From Streptomyces sp. NBC_00663 (lineage in GTDB: Bacteria > Actinomycetota > Actinomycetes > Streptomycetales > Streptomycetaceae): 64,000 nt of DNA. Below the pieces are notes generated by a model. It was not told where the DNA came from. It saw only the letters and a program-made list of their open reading frames with translations, and did not search any database. Made by a program: the position numbers and the translations under genes. Where the stretch lies: positions 1,302,001 to 1,366,000 of the forward strand of contig NZ_CP109027.1 of NCBI RefSeq assembly GCF_036226885.1, in the 5' to 3' direction. The number at the start of each line of letters is the position of its first letter. Position 1 is the first letter of the stretch. This document shows positions 17,190 through 25,861 of this stretch, in pieces.

Positions 17190-18208
17190 GCGAGCCGGGC
17201 CGGGAACCACTGCGTATCGGAGTACTGGGAGCCGCACGGATCACCACCAACTCCCTGATCGGACCGGCCCGTTCGACCGGCCACCGCGTCGTCGCGGTGG
17301 CCGCCCGCGACCGCTTGCGCGCCGAGGAGTTCGCGCGCGAACACGGCGTGGAACGGGTCGTGGACTCCTACGCCGACCTGATCGCGGACCCCGAGGTCGA
17401 GGTCGTCTACAACCCCCTCGCGAACGGTCTGCACGGGCCGTGGAACCTGGCCGCCCTCGCGGCCGGCAAGCACGTGCTCTCCGAGAAGCCGTCGGCGAGC
17501 AACGCCGAGGAGGCCGCCGAGGTGCGGGAGGCGGCGGCGAAGTCCGGGACCGTCTTCATGGAGGCCTTCCACTACCTCTTCCACCCGGTCACCCGGCGTC
17601 TGCACGAGCTGCTGGAGAGCGGTGAACTCGGTGAGCTCCGGCGGGTGGAGACGATGGTCGCGATCGCCGCGCCACCGGACACCGACCCGCGCTGGTCGCT
17701 GCCGCTGGCCGGCGGTGCCGTGATGGACCTGGGCTGCTACAGCGTGCACGCCGTGCGCATGCTGGCCCCGTTCGGCGGCGGCGCGCCACGGCTCGTCTCC
17801 GCGCGCGGCGGCGAGCGGGCGGGGGCGCCGGGCGTGGACGAATGGCTGGACGCGGAGCTGGAGTTCCCGAGCGGGGCCACCGCTTCGGCGCGCTGTCACA
17901 TGGCGTACGACGGTCTGGACATGAGCTGCCGGATCGTCGGCAGCCGGGGTGAGGCGACGGCGACGAACTTCGTGCTGCCGCACCTCGACGACCGGGTCGT
18001 GGTGCGCACGGCGGACGGCGAGCGCACGGAACGCCTCGGCACCAGGTCGTCGTACACCTACCAGCTGGACGCGTTCGCGGCCCGGGTCCGCGAGGGTACG
18101 CCGCTGCCGCTCGACGCGGACGACGCGGTGGCGACGATGGAACTGATCGACGCGAGCTACCGCGCGGCGGGCTTCGAGCCACGGCCTCGGTCGGTCGTCG
18201 GCCGCTAG
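17186..18208 (+). CDS. Second Gfo/Idh/MocA-family oxidoreductase
   Basis: 340 aa, translationally coupled to the preceding dehydrogenase by a 4-nt ATGA overlap. Rossmann motif GVLGAARITTNSLIGPA; signature LSEKPSASNAEEAAEV near 95-110; FMEAFHYLFHP follows, as in the dihydrodiol/glucose-fructose oxidoreductase-like branch. The catalytic-region segment is MDLGCYSVHAVRML. Substrate unknown. Two paralogous dehydrogenases in one operon suggest sequential or opposing oxidations of one ring polyol. Confidence 0.85.
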   Translation: MSEPGREPLRIGVLGAARITTNSLIGPARSTGHRVVAVAARDRLRAEEFAREHGVERVVDSYADLIADPEVEVVYNPLANGLHGPWNLAALAAGKHVLSEKPSASNAEEAAEVREAAAKSGTVFMEAFHYLFHPVTRRLHELLESGELGELRRVETMVAIAAPPDTDPRWSLPLAGGAVMDLGCYSVHAVRMLAPFGGGAPRLVSARGGERAGAPGVDEWLDAELEFPSGATASARCHMAYDGLDMSCRIVGSRGEATATNFVLPHLDDRVVVRTADGERTERLGTRSSYTYQLDAFAARVREGTPLPLDADDAVATMELIDASYRAAGFEPRPRSVVGR

Positions 18209-18225
18209 GGGCCTGCTGCCGCTGG

Positions 18226-18231
18226 CATGAT
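18226..18231 (+). promoter_or_regulatory. -10-like CATGAT for the GNAT gene (leaderless)
   Basis: CATGAT ends 6 nt before ATG 18238. The same arrangement (GATGAT, then 6 nt) precedes the response regulator at 57064. Confidence 0.35.
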
Positions 18232-18237
18232 CGAGGC

Positions 18238-18690
18238 ATGACCGCGCACATCGTCCCCGCTCACGTCACCGACATCCAGCAGGTTCTCGCGGACCACGCC
18301 CGCTACTGGGGGGACCGGGACCTCCGGTCCCTCCATCTCCTGGCCCTGGTACAGGAGTTCGGGTCGACGTGCCTGGTCGCACGCGCCGACAACGAGATCC
18401 ACGGCTATCTGATCGGGTTCGTCACGCCCGACGGCACCGGGTACGTCCATCTGGTCGCCACCCGCGACGACACCCGCGGCACCGGCCTCGGACGGCGGCT
18501 GTACGGCGCCTTCACCGAGGCGGCCCGGAAGCAGGGCGCGGTCCGCCTCAAGGCCATCACCTCCGTGACCAACACGGGATCGGTAGCCTTCCATCGCGGC
18601 CTGGGCTTCGACGCCCGTGTTGAGGAGGACTACAACGGGCCGGGCCAGGCGATGGTGGTCTTCACACGAGCGCTCCCTGAAGCACGGTGA
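18238..18690 (+). CDS. GNAT-family N-acetyltransferase
   Basis: 150 aa single-domain acetyltransferase. The acetyl-CoA loop is VATRDDTRGTGLGRRLY (about 80-96), with the R-G-x-G-L-G signature. The C-terminal strand carries NTGSVAFHRGLGF. Acceptor unknown. The last 29 bp overlap the convergent PhzF-like gene. Confidence 0.85.
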   Translation: MTAHIVPAHVTDIQQVLADHARYWGDRDLRSLHLLALVQEFGSTCLVARADNEIHGYLIGFVTPDGTGYVHLVATRDDTRGTGLGRRLYGAFTEAARKQGAVRLKAITSVTNTGSVAFHRGLGFDARVEEDYNGPGQAMVVFTRALPEAR

Positions 18691-19489
18691 CGGCGTCCCC
18701 GGTGAGGTGGACACGGTCACCGTGCACGGCCGTGCGGACGATCCCGGTGCGCTCGGACACCTGAAGGCCGACCAGCCGCTCCCGGCCCAGGCGTCCGGCC
18801 CAGTAGGGCGCGAGGGCGGTGTGGGCGCTGCCGGTGACCGGGTCCTCGGGGAGACCGCGGGCGGGCGCGAAGAAGCGCGAGACGAAGTCGTACGACGCCC
18901 CCGCACCGTCCGCCGCCGCCGTGACGATGACGCCGCGCAGTCCCTCGCGGTCCGTCAGCGCGGCCAGCGCGGTGAGGTCCGGGGTCAGGGTCCGCACGGT
19001 GGCTTCGTCGGGCAGGACGGTCAGGAGGTCCCCGAGCCCTTGGGTGCGGTAGGTCGCGCGGGGTGCCACGGTCAGGGCGTCGGCCAGCCCGGCCGGGACC
19101 GGGACCTCGGTGCCGGGTGCGGCGGGGAAGTCCAGGGTGATGCCGGCCGTGTCGTCGAGGTGCGCGACGAGGGTGCCGTACAGGCGACTGCGGAAGCGGA
19201 CGCTGCCCTTGAGGCCGTGTTCGGTGCGCAGGACGTGGGCGGCGGCCAGGGTGGCGTGGCCGCACAGCTTGGACTCGACCTTGGGCGTGAACCAGCGGAT
19301 CGCCCAGTCCGCCTCGGCGTCATCGGGCAGCGGCAGGGCGAACGCCGTTTCGGAGTGCCGGAGTTCGGCCGCGAGCTGTTGCATCCAGCGCTCGTCCGGC
19401 CAGTCCCCGGCGGGCAGGAGGCACACGGCCGCCGGGTTGCCGGCGAAGCGGCGGTCGGTGAAGGCGTCGACGAGGTGAATACGCAGCAT
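18662..19489 (-). CDS. PhzF-family isomerase-like protein
   Basis: 275 aa from ATG 19489; an upstream start at 19531 is less likely. PhzF fold landmarks: VDAFTDRRFAGNPAAV at the start, the catalytic Glu in RHSETAFALP, ESKLCGHATLAAAHVL, and DPVTGSAHTALAPYW toward the end. Related enzymes are DapF-like isomerases, but most genomic members have no known substrate. No phenazine genes are nearby. TACGGT lies 5 nt upstream of the start on its strand. Confidence 0.87.
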   Translation of the reverse strand: MLRIHLVDAFTDRRFAGNPAAVCLLPAGDWPDERWMQQLAAELRHSETAFALPLPDDAEADWAIRWFTPKVESKLCGHATLAAAHVLRTEHGLKGSVRFRSRLYGTLVAHLDDTAGITLDFPAAPGTEVPVPAGLADALTVAPRATYRTQGLGDLLTVLPDEATVRTLTPDLTALAALTDREGLRGVIVTAAADGAGASYDFVSRFFAPARGLPEDPVTGSAHTALAPYWAGRLGRERLVGLQVSERTGIVRTAVHGDRVHLTGDAVTVLQGALV

Positions 19490-19546
19490 GGGCCGACCGT
19501 AGTCACCCGGATTCTTCACGGCCCGGTCCACTTGGGAAGAACTGGA

Positions 19547-20566
19547 TCAGGCGTACAGCTCCGGCCGTTCCACCAGTTCCACCTCCACCCGCCCGCCGTC
19601 CGTCAGCGACCGCACCCCCGCCTCGCACACGGCGGCCGCCGCGTAGCCGTCCCAGACGCTCGGTCCGGTGACCTCGCCCCGGCGGGTGGCGTCCGCCCAG
19701 ACCTGGAGTTCGCGGTCGTAGGCGTCGGCGAAGCGGTCGGTGAAGTCCTGGGCGATGGTGCCGCCCCAGCGCCCTGCCATGTTGGTGACCATGGCGTGGC
19801 CGTCGCCGATGCGGGCGGTGCCGCGTTCGCAGACCACCTCGGCCTGGACCTGGTAGCCGAAGCCGCAGTTGACGAAGATCTCCACGTCGACGACCGCGCC
19901 GCCGTCCGTCTCGAACACCACGAACTGCGGGTCCTGCAAGGCGTCCGGGGCGTTCACCGAGGGCCTCGGCCGCAGCACGGTGACGGCGGTGATCTCCTGG
20001 CCGAGCAGCCAGCGGGTCACGTCCGTCTCGTGCGCCACCGAGTCGCTGATGAGCATCTCGCTGGTGAAGAAGGGCGGGCTGGCCGCGTTGCGATGCCGGT
20101 TGTGCAGCATCAGCGCGCGGCCCAACTGCCCTGTGTTCAAAAGGGCCTTGAGGCGCGCGTACTCGGGGTCGTAGCGCCGCATGAAGCCGACCTGGATCCG
20201 GCGGCGGCCCCGTTTCCGCTCGGCCTCCAGGACGCGCAGGGCCGAGGCCGCGTCGGGGGTGAGCGGCTTCTCGCACAGCACCGGGAGGTCGCGTTCGAGG
20301 GCGGCCAGCAGCGCCGGCTCGTGCGCGGGGCCCGGTGAGGCGATCAGCAGGGCGTCGACGTCGTCCGCGTCCATCGCGGACACCGGGTCGGTGTACGCGG
20401 TGCAGCCGGCGACGCGGGCCGCGACGGCCTTGGCCCGCTCCGCGTCGACGTCCACGACGGCGCTCACCCGCGCCCCGCTGATGACCTCCGTCAGGCGCCG
20501 CACATGGTCGGTACCCATCTTTCCCGTGCCGATGACGGCGACTCGTAGCGTGTCGCTCCGTGTCAT
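19547..20566 (-). CDS. iolG: Inositol 2-dehydrogenase-like protein (IolG family)
   Basis: 339 aa Gfo/Idh/MocA enzyme; probably oxidises myo-inositol to 2-keto-myo-inositol with NAD. Rossmann motif [16 protein letters not shown]; signature [14 protein letters not shown] near 96-109; [13 protein letters not shown] supplies the His/Asp pair. AAGGGG precedes the start. Last gene of the leftward ABC/IolE/IolG operon, 14 bp after the IolE-like gene. The name rests on this context and on the iolC-iolD operon next door. Confidence 0.8.
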   Translation of the reverse strand: MTRSDTLRVAVIGTGKMGTDHVRRLTEVISGARVSAVVDVDAERAKAVAARVAGCTAYTDPVSAMDADDVDALLIASPGPAHEPALLAALERDLPVLCEKPLTPDAASALRVLEAERKRGRRRIQVGFMRRYDPEYARLKALLNTGQLGRALMLHNRHRNAASPPFFTSEMLISDSVAHETDVTRWLLGQEITAVTVLRPRPSVNAPDALQDPQFVVFETDGGAVVDVEIFVNCGFGYQVQAEVVCERGTARIGDGHAMVTNMAGRWGGTIAQDFTDRFADAYDRELQVWADATRRGEVTGPSVWDGYAAAAVCEAGVRSLTDGGRVEVELVERPELYA

Positions 20567-20580
20567 GGGCGTCGCCCCCT

Positions 20581-21476
20581 TCAGGCTCCGCAGGACCTCA
20601 GGAACGTGCGGGTGCGCGCCGCGATCGGCAGTGGCCTGTCCGGCGCGCACGGGTACATGTCCTGCTCGACGATCGCGAACAGTTCCACACCCAGTTTCTG
20701 TGCCGCCACCAGCACCGGCTCCAACTCCGGTATTCCGGTGGGCGGTTCGCACATCACTCCGCGCTGCACGGCCGGGCCGAACGGCACCTCGTTCGCCACC
20801 ACGTCGGCGAGGATCGCCGGGTCCACCTGCTTGAGGTGCAGATAGCCGATGCGTTCGCCGTACGTCTCGATCAGCTTGACGCTGTCGCCGCCGCAGTAGG
20901 CGTAATGCCCGGTGTCCAGGCAGAGGTTGACGAGTTCGGAGTCGGTCGAGTCGAGGAAGTGCTCGACGTGGTCCTCGGTGTCGAGGTGGGTGTCGGCGTG
21001 CGGGTGGACGACGATGTCCAGGCCGTACGTCTCCTTGACCTCGTACCCGAGCCGCTCCATGCCCTTGGTGAGATGGGCCCACTGCTCGTGGGTCAGCTCC
21101 GGGGGTTCGAGCAGCTCGGCGGTCTTGTCGTCCCGCCAGAACGACGGGATGACGACGAGGTGCCTGGCGCCCATGGCCTGGGTGAGGGCGGCGACCTGGC
21201 TGACGTGCTCCCAGGTCGACTCCCACACCGAGGGGCCGCGGTGCAGCCCGGTGAAGACCGTGCCGGCCGACACCTTGAGGTCGCGCTTGGCCACCTCGTC
21301 GGTGAGCCGGGCCGGGTCGGTCGGCAGATAGCCGTACGGACCCAGCTCGATCCACGAGTAGCCCGCCTCGGCGACCTCGTCCAGGAACCGTTCCCAGGGC
21401 ACCTGTTGAGGATCGTCCGGGAACCAGACGCCCCAGGAGTCGGGGGCGGAACCGACCCGGATGCGGTCCAGGGCGG

Positions 21477-21480
<4 letters not shown>
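20581..21480 (-). CDS. iolE: Sugar phosphate isomerase/epimerase family, inosose dehydratase (IolE)-like
   Basis: 299 aa TIM barrel of the xylose-isomerase-like superfamily. The start ([20 protein letters not shown]) closely follows the IolE pattern. Metal-binding segments include [24 protein letters not shown] and [14 protein letters not shown], with EQDMYP near the end. IolE dehydrates 2-keto-myo-inositol to the 3D-trihydroxycyclohexanedione, which IolD then cleaves. Its start overlaps the stop of the ABC ATPase gene (ATGA). Confidence 0.82.
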
Positions 21481-22385
<905 letters not shown>

Positions 22386-22389
22386 CACG

Positions 22390-23460
22390 TCACCTCCGGG
22401 TCGCCGTACGGCTGACCCACAGATTGATCAGGACGGCGCCGAGCAGCATCACGCCCAGGAAGGCCTTGAACCAGTCCGGGTTCCAGTTCGCGTACACGAT
22501 GCCCTGCTGCACCATGCCGAACATGAACGCCCCGAAGACCGGGCCGATCGCGGAGCCGGCACCGCCGGTCAGCAGACAGCCACCGATGACGGCCGCGGAG
22601 ATGTAGATCAGCTCCTGGCTGACGCCTTCGCCGGACTGCACGGTGTTGAAGGAGAACAGGTTGTGCATGCCGACGAACCAGGCGCCCAACCCGACCAGCA
22701 TGAACAGCGAGATCTTGGTGAAGGTGACGGGGACACCGACGGCCCGCGCGCTGTCCTTGTTGCCGCCGACGGCGAAGATCCAGTTGCCGTACTTGGTGCG
22801 CAGCAGCACCCACGTGGCGATGGCCGCGAAGACCAGCCAGTACACGATCGTGATCTTGATCTGTACGCCGCCGACCTCGAAGGAGGAGGCGAAGACCTTC
22901 TTGGCTCCGGCGAAGCCGTCCATGTCGCTGATGTCGTCGGTGGCGACGTTGCCGGTGACGAGCTTGGTGACGGCGAGGTTCACGCCCTGGAGGATCAGGA
23001 AGGTGGCCAGGGTGATGAGGAAGCTCGGCAGGCCGGTCTTGACGACGAGCCAGCCGTTGAGGAACCCGATGGCGAGCGACACGACCAGGGCCGCGAACAC
23101 GCCCACCCACACGTTCAGGGTGAGCTGGTAGGCCAGCATGCTCGCGGTGAGCGCGGAGGTGATGACCGCGACGCCGGACGAGAGGTCGAACTCGCCGCCG
23201 ATCATCAGCAGCGCCACCGGCAGGGCCATGATCCCGATGGTCGACGACTGGTAGAGGATGTTGGCCATCGAGCTGCCGTCGCGCACCGGCGGGGCCGCGA
23301 TCAGGAAGAACACGTAGACGGCCACGGCGCCGAGGAACACGCCCACGTCGGGGCGGGCCAACAGCCGCAGTGCCAGGGGACGTTGGGCGGTCCGGCCGTC
23401 GGTTTCCTTCGGGCCGGGGGCCGGCGGTGTGGTCACCGCCGGCTCGGCGTGCTGGGTCAT
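22390..23460 (-). CDS. Sugar ABC transporter permease (RbsC-like)
   Basis: 356 aa inner-membrane permease of the ribose/inositol class with about 8-10 helices. The family segments [19 protein letters not shown] and [15 protein letters not shown] are diagnostic; the latter is the cytoplasmic EAA-like loop for ATPase docking. It starts 5 bp after the binding-protein gene and its stop is 4 bp before the ATPase start. Substrate inferred as inositol from neighbours. Confidence 0.9.
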   Translation of the reverse strand: MTQHAEPAVTTPPAPGPKETDGRTAQRPLALRLLARPDVGVFLGAVAVYVFFLIAAPPVRDGSSMANILYQSSTIGIMALPVALLMIGGEFDLSSGVAVITSALTASMLAYQLTLNVWVGVFAALVVSLAIGFLNGWLVVKTGLPSFLITLATFLILQGVNLAVTKLVTGNVATDDISDMDGFAGAKKVFASSFEVGGVQIKITIVYWLVFAAIATWVLLRTKYGNWIFAVGGNKDSARAVGVPVTFTKISLFMLVGLGAWFVGMHNLFSFNTVQSGEGVSQELIYISAAVIGGCLLTGGAGSAIGPVFGAFMFGMVQQGIVYANWNPDWFKAFLGVMLLGAVLINLWVSRTATRR

Positions 23461-23465
23461 ACGGA

Positions 23466-24485
23466 TCACCGGGTGCCCTTCGCGGCGTACTGCGCGACCG
23501 CGTCGACGTTGGACTTGTCCACGAACGCGGGACCGGTCAGGACCGGCTGCTCGCCGCCGCCCATGTAGTTGCCGTTGTTCTTGTAGAGCCACAGCGAGTC
23601 GACCGCCAGGTAGCCCTGGAGGTACGGCTGCTGGTCGACGGCGAAGGCGATGGTGCCCTTGCTGATGGCGCCGGTCAGGTCCTTGTTGAGGTCGAAGGTG
23701 GCGACCTTCGCCTTGCTGCCGGCGTCGGTCACCGACTGCGCGGCGGTCAGCGCGAAGGGGGCGCCGAGGGCGACGATGTAGTCGATGGACTTGTCCTGGC
23801 TGAGCTTGGCGGTGATCGTCGACTTCACGGACGGCATGTCGGTGCCGTTGACATTCAGCGTCTGGAGCTTGCCGTCGAAGGTCTTCTCCACGCCGTCGCA
23901 GCGCTGGGTCAGGCCGATGTTGCCCTGCTCCTGGATGACACAGACGGCGTTCTTCGCGCCCTCGTCGTTGAGGCGCTTGCCGAGGGCCTCACCGGCGACG
24001 GTCTCGTCCTGGCCGAAGAACTCCAGCAGGCCGAGCTTCTGCCATTCGCTGACACCGGAGTTGAGGCCGACGACGGGTATGTTCGCGGCCTTCGCCTTGG
24101 CGACGACGTCCTTCATGGCGTCCGGCTTGGCGAGGGTGATCGCGATCCCGTCGACCTTCTGGTCGATGGCGTTCTGCACCAGGTTGGCCTGGGCGCCCGC
24201 GCTCGGGTCGTTCGAGTAGATGAGCTTGACGTTGTCCTTGGCGGCGGCGGCCTCGGCACCCTTGCGGACGATGTCCCAGAAGGTGTCACCGGCCGACTGG
24301 TGGGTGACCAGGGCGACCGTCATGCGGGGGGTGGTCGCCTTGCCGGCGGAGGCGCCGTCCGCGCTCTCCTCCGACTTCTTGCCCCCGGAGCTGCTGGAGC
24401 AGCCGGCGAGGGTCAGGGCAGCCGCCGCGGCGAGCGCCACAACTGGGGCGAATCGGCGGGACTGGGAGCGAGAAGAGCGGTCCAT
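23466..24485 (-). CDS. Sugar ABC transporter substrate-binding lipoprotein
   Basis: 339 aa, exported and lipid-anchored: Arg-rich N-terminus, hydrophobic core (FAPVVALAAAAALTLAGC), lipobox LAGC, then a Ser/Gly linker. The mature domain is a type I periplasmic binding fold (MTVALVTHQSAGDTFWDIVRKGAEAAA, DGIAITLAKPDA, IPVVGLNSG), like ribose- and inositol-binding proteins. First gene of the leftward operon, behind a TTGACA promoter facing away from iolC. Confidence 0.9.
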   Translation of the reverse strand: MDRSSRSQSRRFAPVVALAAAAALTLAGCSSSSGGKKSEESADGASAGKATTPRMTVALVTHQSAGDTFWDIVRKGAEAAAAKDNVKLIYSNDPSAGAQANLVQNAIDQKVDGIAITLAKPDAMKDVVAKAKAANIPVVGLNSGVSEWQKLGLLEFFGQDETVAGEALGKRLNDEGAKNAVCVIQEQGNIGLTQRCDGVEKTFDGKLQTLNVNGTDMPSVKSTITAKLSQDKSIDYIVALGAPFALTAAQSVTDAGSKAKVATFDLNKDLTGAISKGTIAFAVDQQPYLQGYLAVDSLWLYKNNGNYMGGGEQPVLTGPAFVDKSNVDAVAQYAAKGTR

Positions 24486-24587
24486 CTTTCCTGCACCTCA
24501 CTGTGCTTGCGGGGGAAAGGAAGAGAGATCTCGGAGATCCGAGGCCCGGGATCTTGGCATGTCCGGGTCGCGAGCCGCAAATACTGC

Positions 24588-24600
24588 GGTTGTACTGGGA
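24588..24600. promoter_or_regulatory. Degenerate copy of the GTTTGTACTnACA motif
   Basis: GGTTGTACTGGGA matches GTTTGTACTGACA at 10 of 13 positions. It lies just downstream of the proposed -10 of the leftward ABC operon, where a bound repressor would block initiation. Confidence 0.3.
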
Positions 24601-24604
24601 CGGA

Positions 24605-24633
24605 ATCCAATCCCTGGTCACGCCCGCTGTCAA
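24605..24633 (-). promoter_or_regulatory. Promoter for the leftward ABC/iolE/iolG operon
   Basis: On the minus strand TTGACA (24628-24633) is followed after 17 bp by TTGGAT (24605-24610). The -35 is consensus, the -10 weaker. This gives a leader of about 110 nt before the binding-protein start. Confidence 0.5.
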
Positions 24634-24670
24634 TACTTTGTTAAGACATCATTTCACGTACAGGTCCGAA

Positions 24671-24683
24671 TGTAAGTACAAAC
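24671..24683. promoter_or_regulatory. Shared motif GTTTGTACTTACA (minus strand) between the divergent inositol operons
   Basis: The minus strand reads GTTTGTACTTACA, 12 of 13 identical to GTTTGTACTGACA in front of the PhyH operon (14084-14096). The core TGTAAGTACA is a near palindrome. It lies directly upstream of the iolC -35 box. The GntR or LacI regulator of this window could bind here; which one is unknown. Confidence 0.5.
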
Positions 24684-24685
24684 CA

Positions 24686-24715
24686 TTGACAGCATCGCCT
24701 CCTGCGGCCTACACC
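24686..24715 (+). promoter_or_regulatory. Promoter for the iolC-iolD-gntR operon
   Basis: TTGACA (24686-24691), an 18-bp spacer and TACACC (24710-24715). The -35 is consensus and the -10 moderate. About 60 nt of leader precede iolC. Confidence 0.45.
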
Positions 24716-24774
24716 TGAGAGTCGCAGGCCCCCGCGGGGCCCGCACGTCCAGCGGAGTCCGAGGAGCGTCGCGC

Positions 24775-25737
24775 ATGACCGAGTCAGCCCAGCCCTTCGA
24801 CTTGATCACGATCGGTCGCATAGGTGTCGATCTTTACCCATTGCAGTCGGGCGTGCCGTTGAGCGATGTGCAGACCTTCGGGAAGTTCCTGGGCGGTTCT
24901 GCGGCGAACGTCGCCGTAGCGGCCGCCCGGCTGGGCCGCTCCAGCGCCGTCATCACCCGCACCGGCGACGATCCCTTCGGCACCTATCTGCATCAGGCGC
25001 TCAAGGAGTTCGGCGTCGACGACCGCTGGGTGACCCCGGTCGCCGGCCACCCCACGCCCCTGACCTTCTGCGAGATCTTCCCGCCGGACGACTTCCCGCT
25101 CTACTTCTACCGTCGGCCCAAGGCCCCCGACCTGGTCATCCACACCGACGAGCTGGACTACTTCGCCGTCCGCTCGGCCCGGATCTTCTGGATCACCGGC
25201 ACCGGTCTGAGCGAGGAGCCGAGCCGCTCCGCGACCCTCGCCGCCCTCAAGGCCCGCGCGAAGGCGGGCACCACGGTCTTCGACCTCGACTGGCGACCGA
25301 TGTTCTGGCAGGACCCCGAGGAAGCGCGCCCCTACTACGCGGAGGCCCTGCGCCACGTGACCGTCGCCGTCGGCAACCTCGACGAGTGCGAGATCGCCAC
25401 CGGGGTCCGCGAACCCCGCGCCTGCGCCGAGGCGTTGCTGGCGGCCGGCGTCGAACTGGCCGTGGTCAAGCAGGGCCCCAAGGGGGTCCTCGCGCTGCAC
25501 CGCGACGGCGGCTTCGCCGAGGTCCCGCCGGTGACCGTCGAGGTCGTCAACGGCCTCGGCGCGGGCGACGCGTTCGGCGGCGCGCTCTGCCACGGCCTGC
25601 TGTCCGGCTGGGAGCTGGACCGCACCGTGCGGTACGCCAACGCGGCCGGCGCCCTCGTCGCCTCCCGGCTCGCCTGCTCCGCCGCGATGCCGACCCGGAC
25701 GGAGGTCGAGGACCTGCTGAGCGGAGCGCCGTCGTGA
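24775..25737 (+). CDS. iolC: 5-dehydro-2-deoxygluconokinase
   Basis: 320 aa PfkB/ribokinase-type kinase; phosphorylates 2-deoxy-5-keto-D-gluconate in myo-inositol catabolism. N-terminal glycine motif KFLGGSAANVAVAAARLG near 42-59; C-terminal PfkB signature and catalytic Asp in NGLGAGDAFGGALCHGL near 259-275. The start GRIGVDLYPLQSG is characteristic of IolC. SD GAGGAG. First gene of the rightward operon; a 25-bp duplicate of its 3' end follows the stop. Confidence 0.9.
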   Translation: MTESAQPFDLITIGRIGVDLYPLQSGVPLSDVQTFGKFLGGSAANVAVAAARLGRSSAVITRTGDDPFGTYLHQALKEFGVDDRWVTPVAGHPTPLTFCEIFPPDDFPLYFYRRPKAPDLVIHTDELDYFAVRSARIFWITGTGLSEEPSRSATLAALKARAKAGTTVFDLDWRPMFWQDPEEARPYYAEALRHVTVAVGNLDECEIATGVREPRACAEALLAAGVELAVVKQGPKGVLALHRDGGFAEVPPVTVEVVNGLGAGDAFGGALCHGLLSGWELDRTVRYANAAGALVASRLACSAAMPTRTEVEDLLSGAPS

Positions 25738-25782
25738 GCGCCGAGGCCCACGCATGTCCTGCTGAGCGGAGCGCCGTCGTGA
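25713..25782. repeat. 25-bp direct repeat duplicating the end of iolC
   Basis: Bases 25713-25737 (the last codons and stop of iolC) recur exactly at 25758-25782, 45 bp downstream. Both copies are followed by (G/A)CGCC. The 124-bp space before iolD otherwise shows only the iolD SD. Confidence 0.9.
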
Positions 25783-25861
25783 ACGCCAAGGCCGCCCCCA
25801 TGAACTGTCCCCACCCCCGCCTCACCCGCCTCCCCCTCCACACACCCCCGGAGAAGTCCTG

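Noticed and set aside
18662..19489. PhzF-like gene as evidence of phenazine biosynthesis
   Set aside because: PhzF-fold proteins are widespread and no other phenazine gene is nearby.
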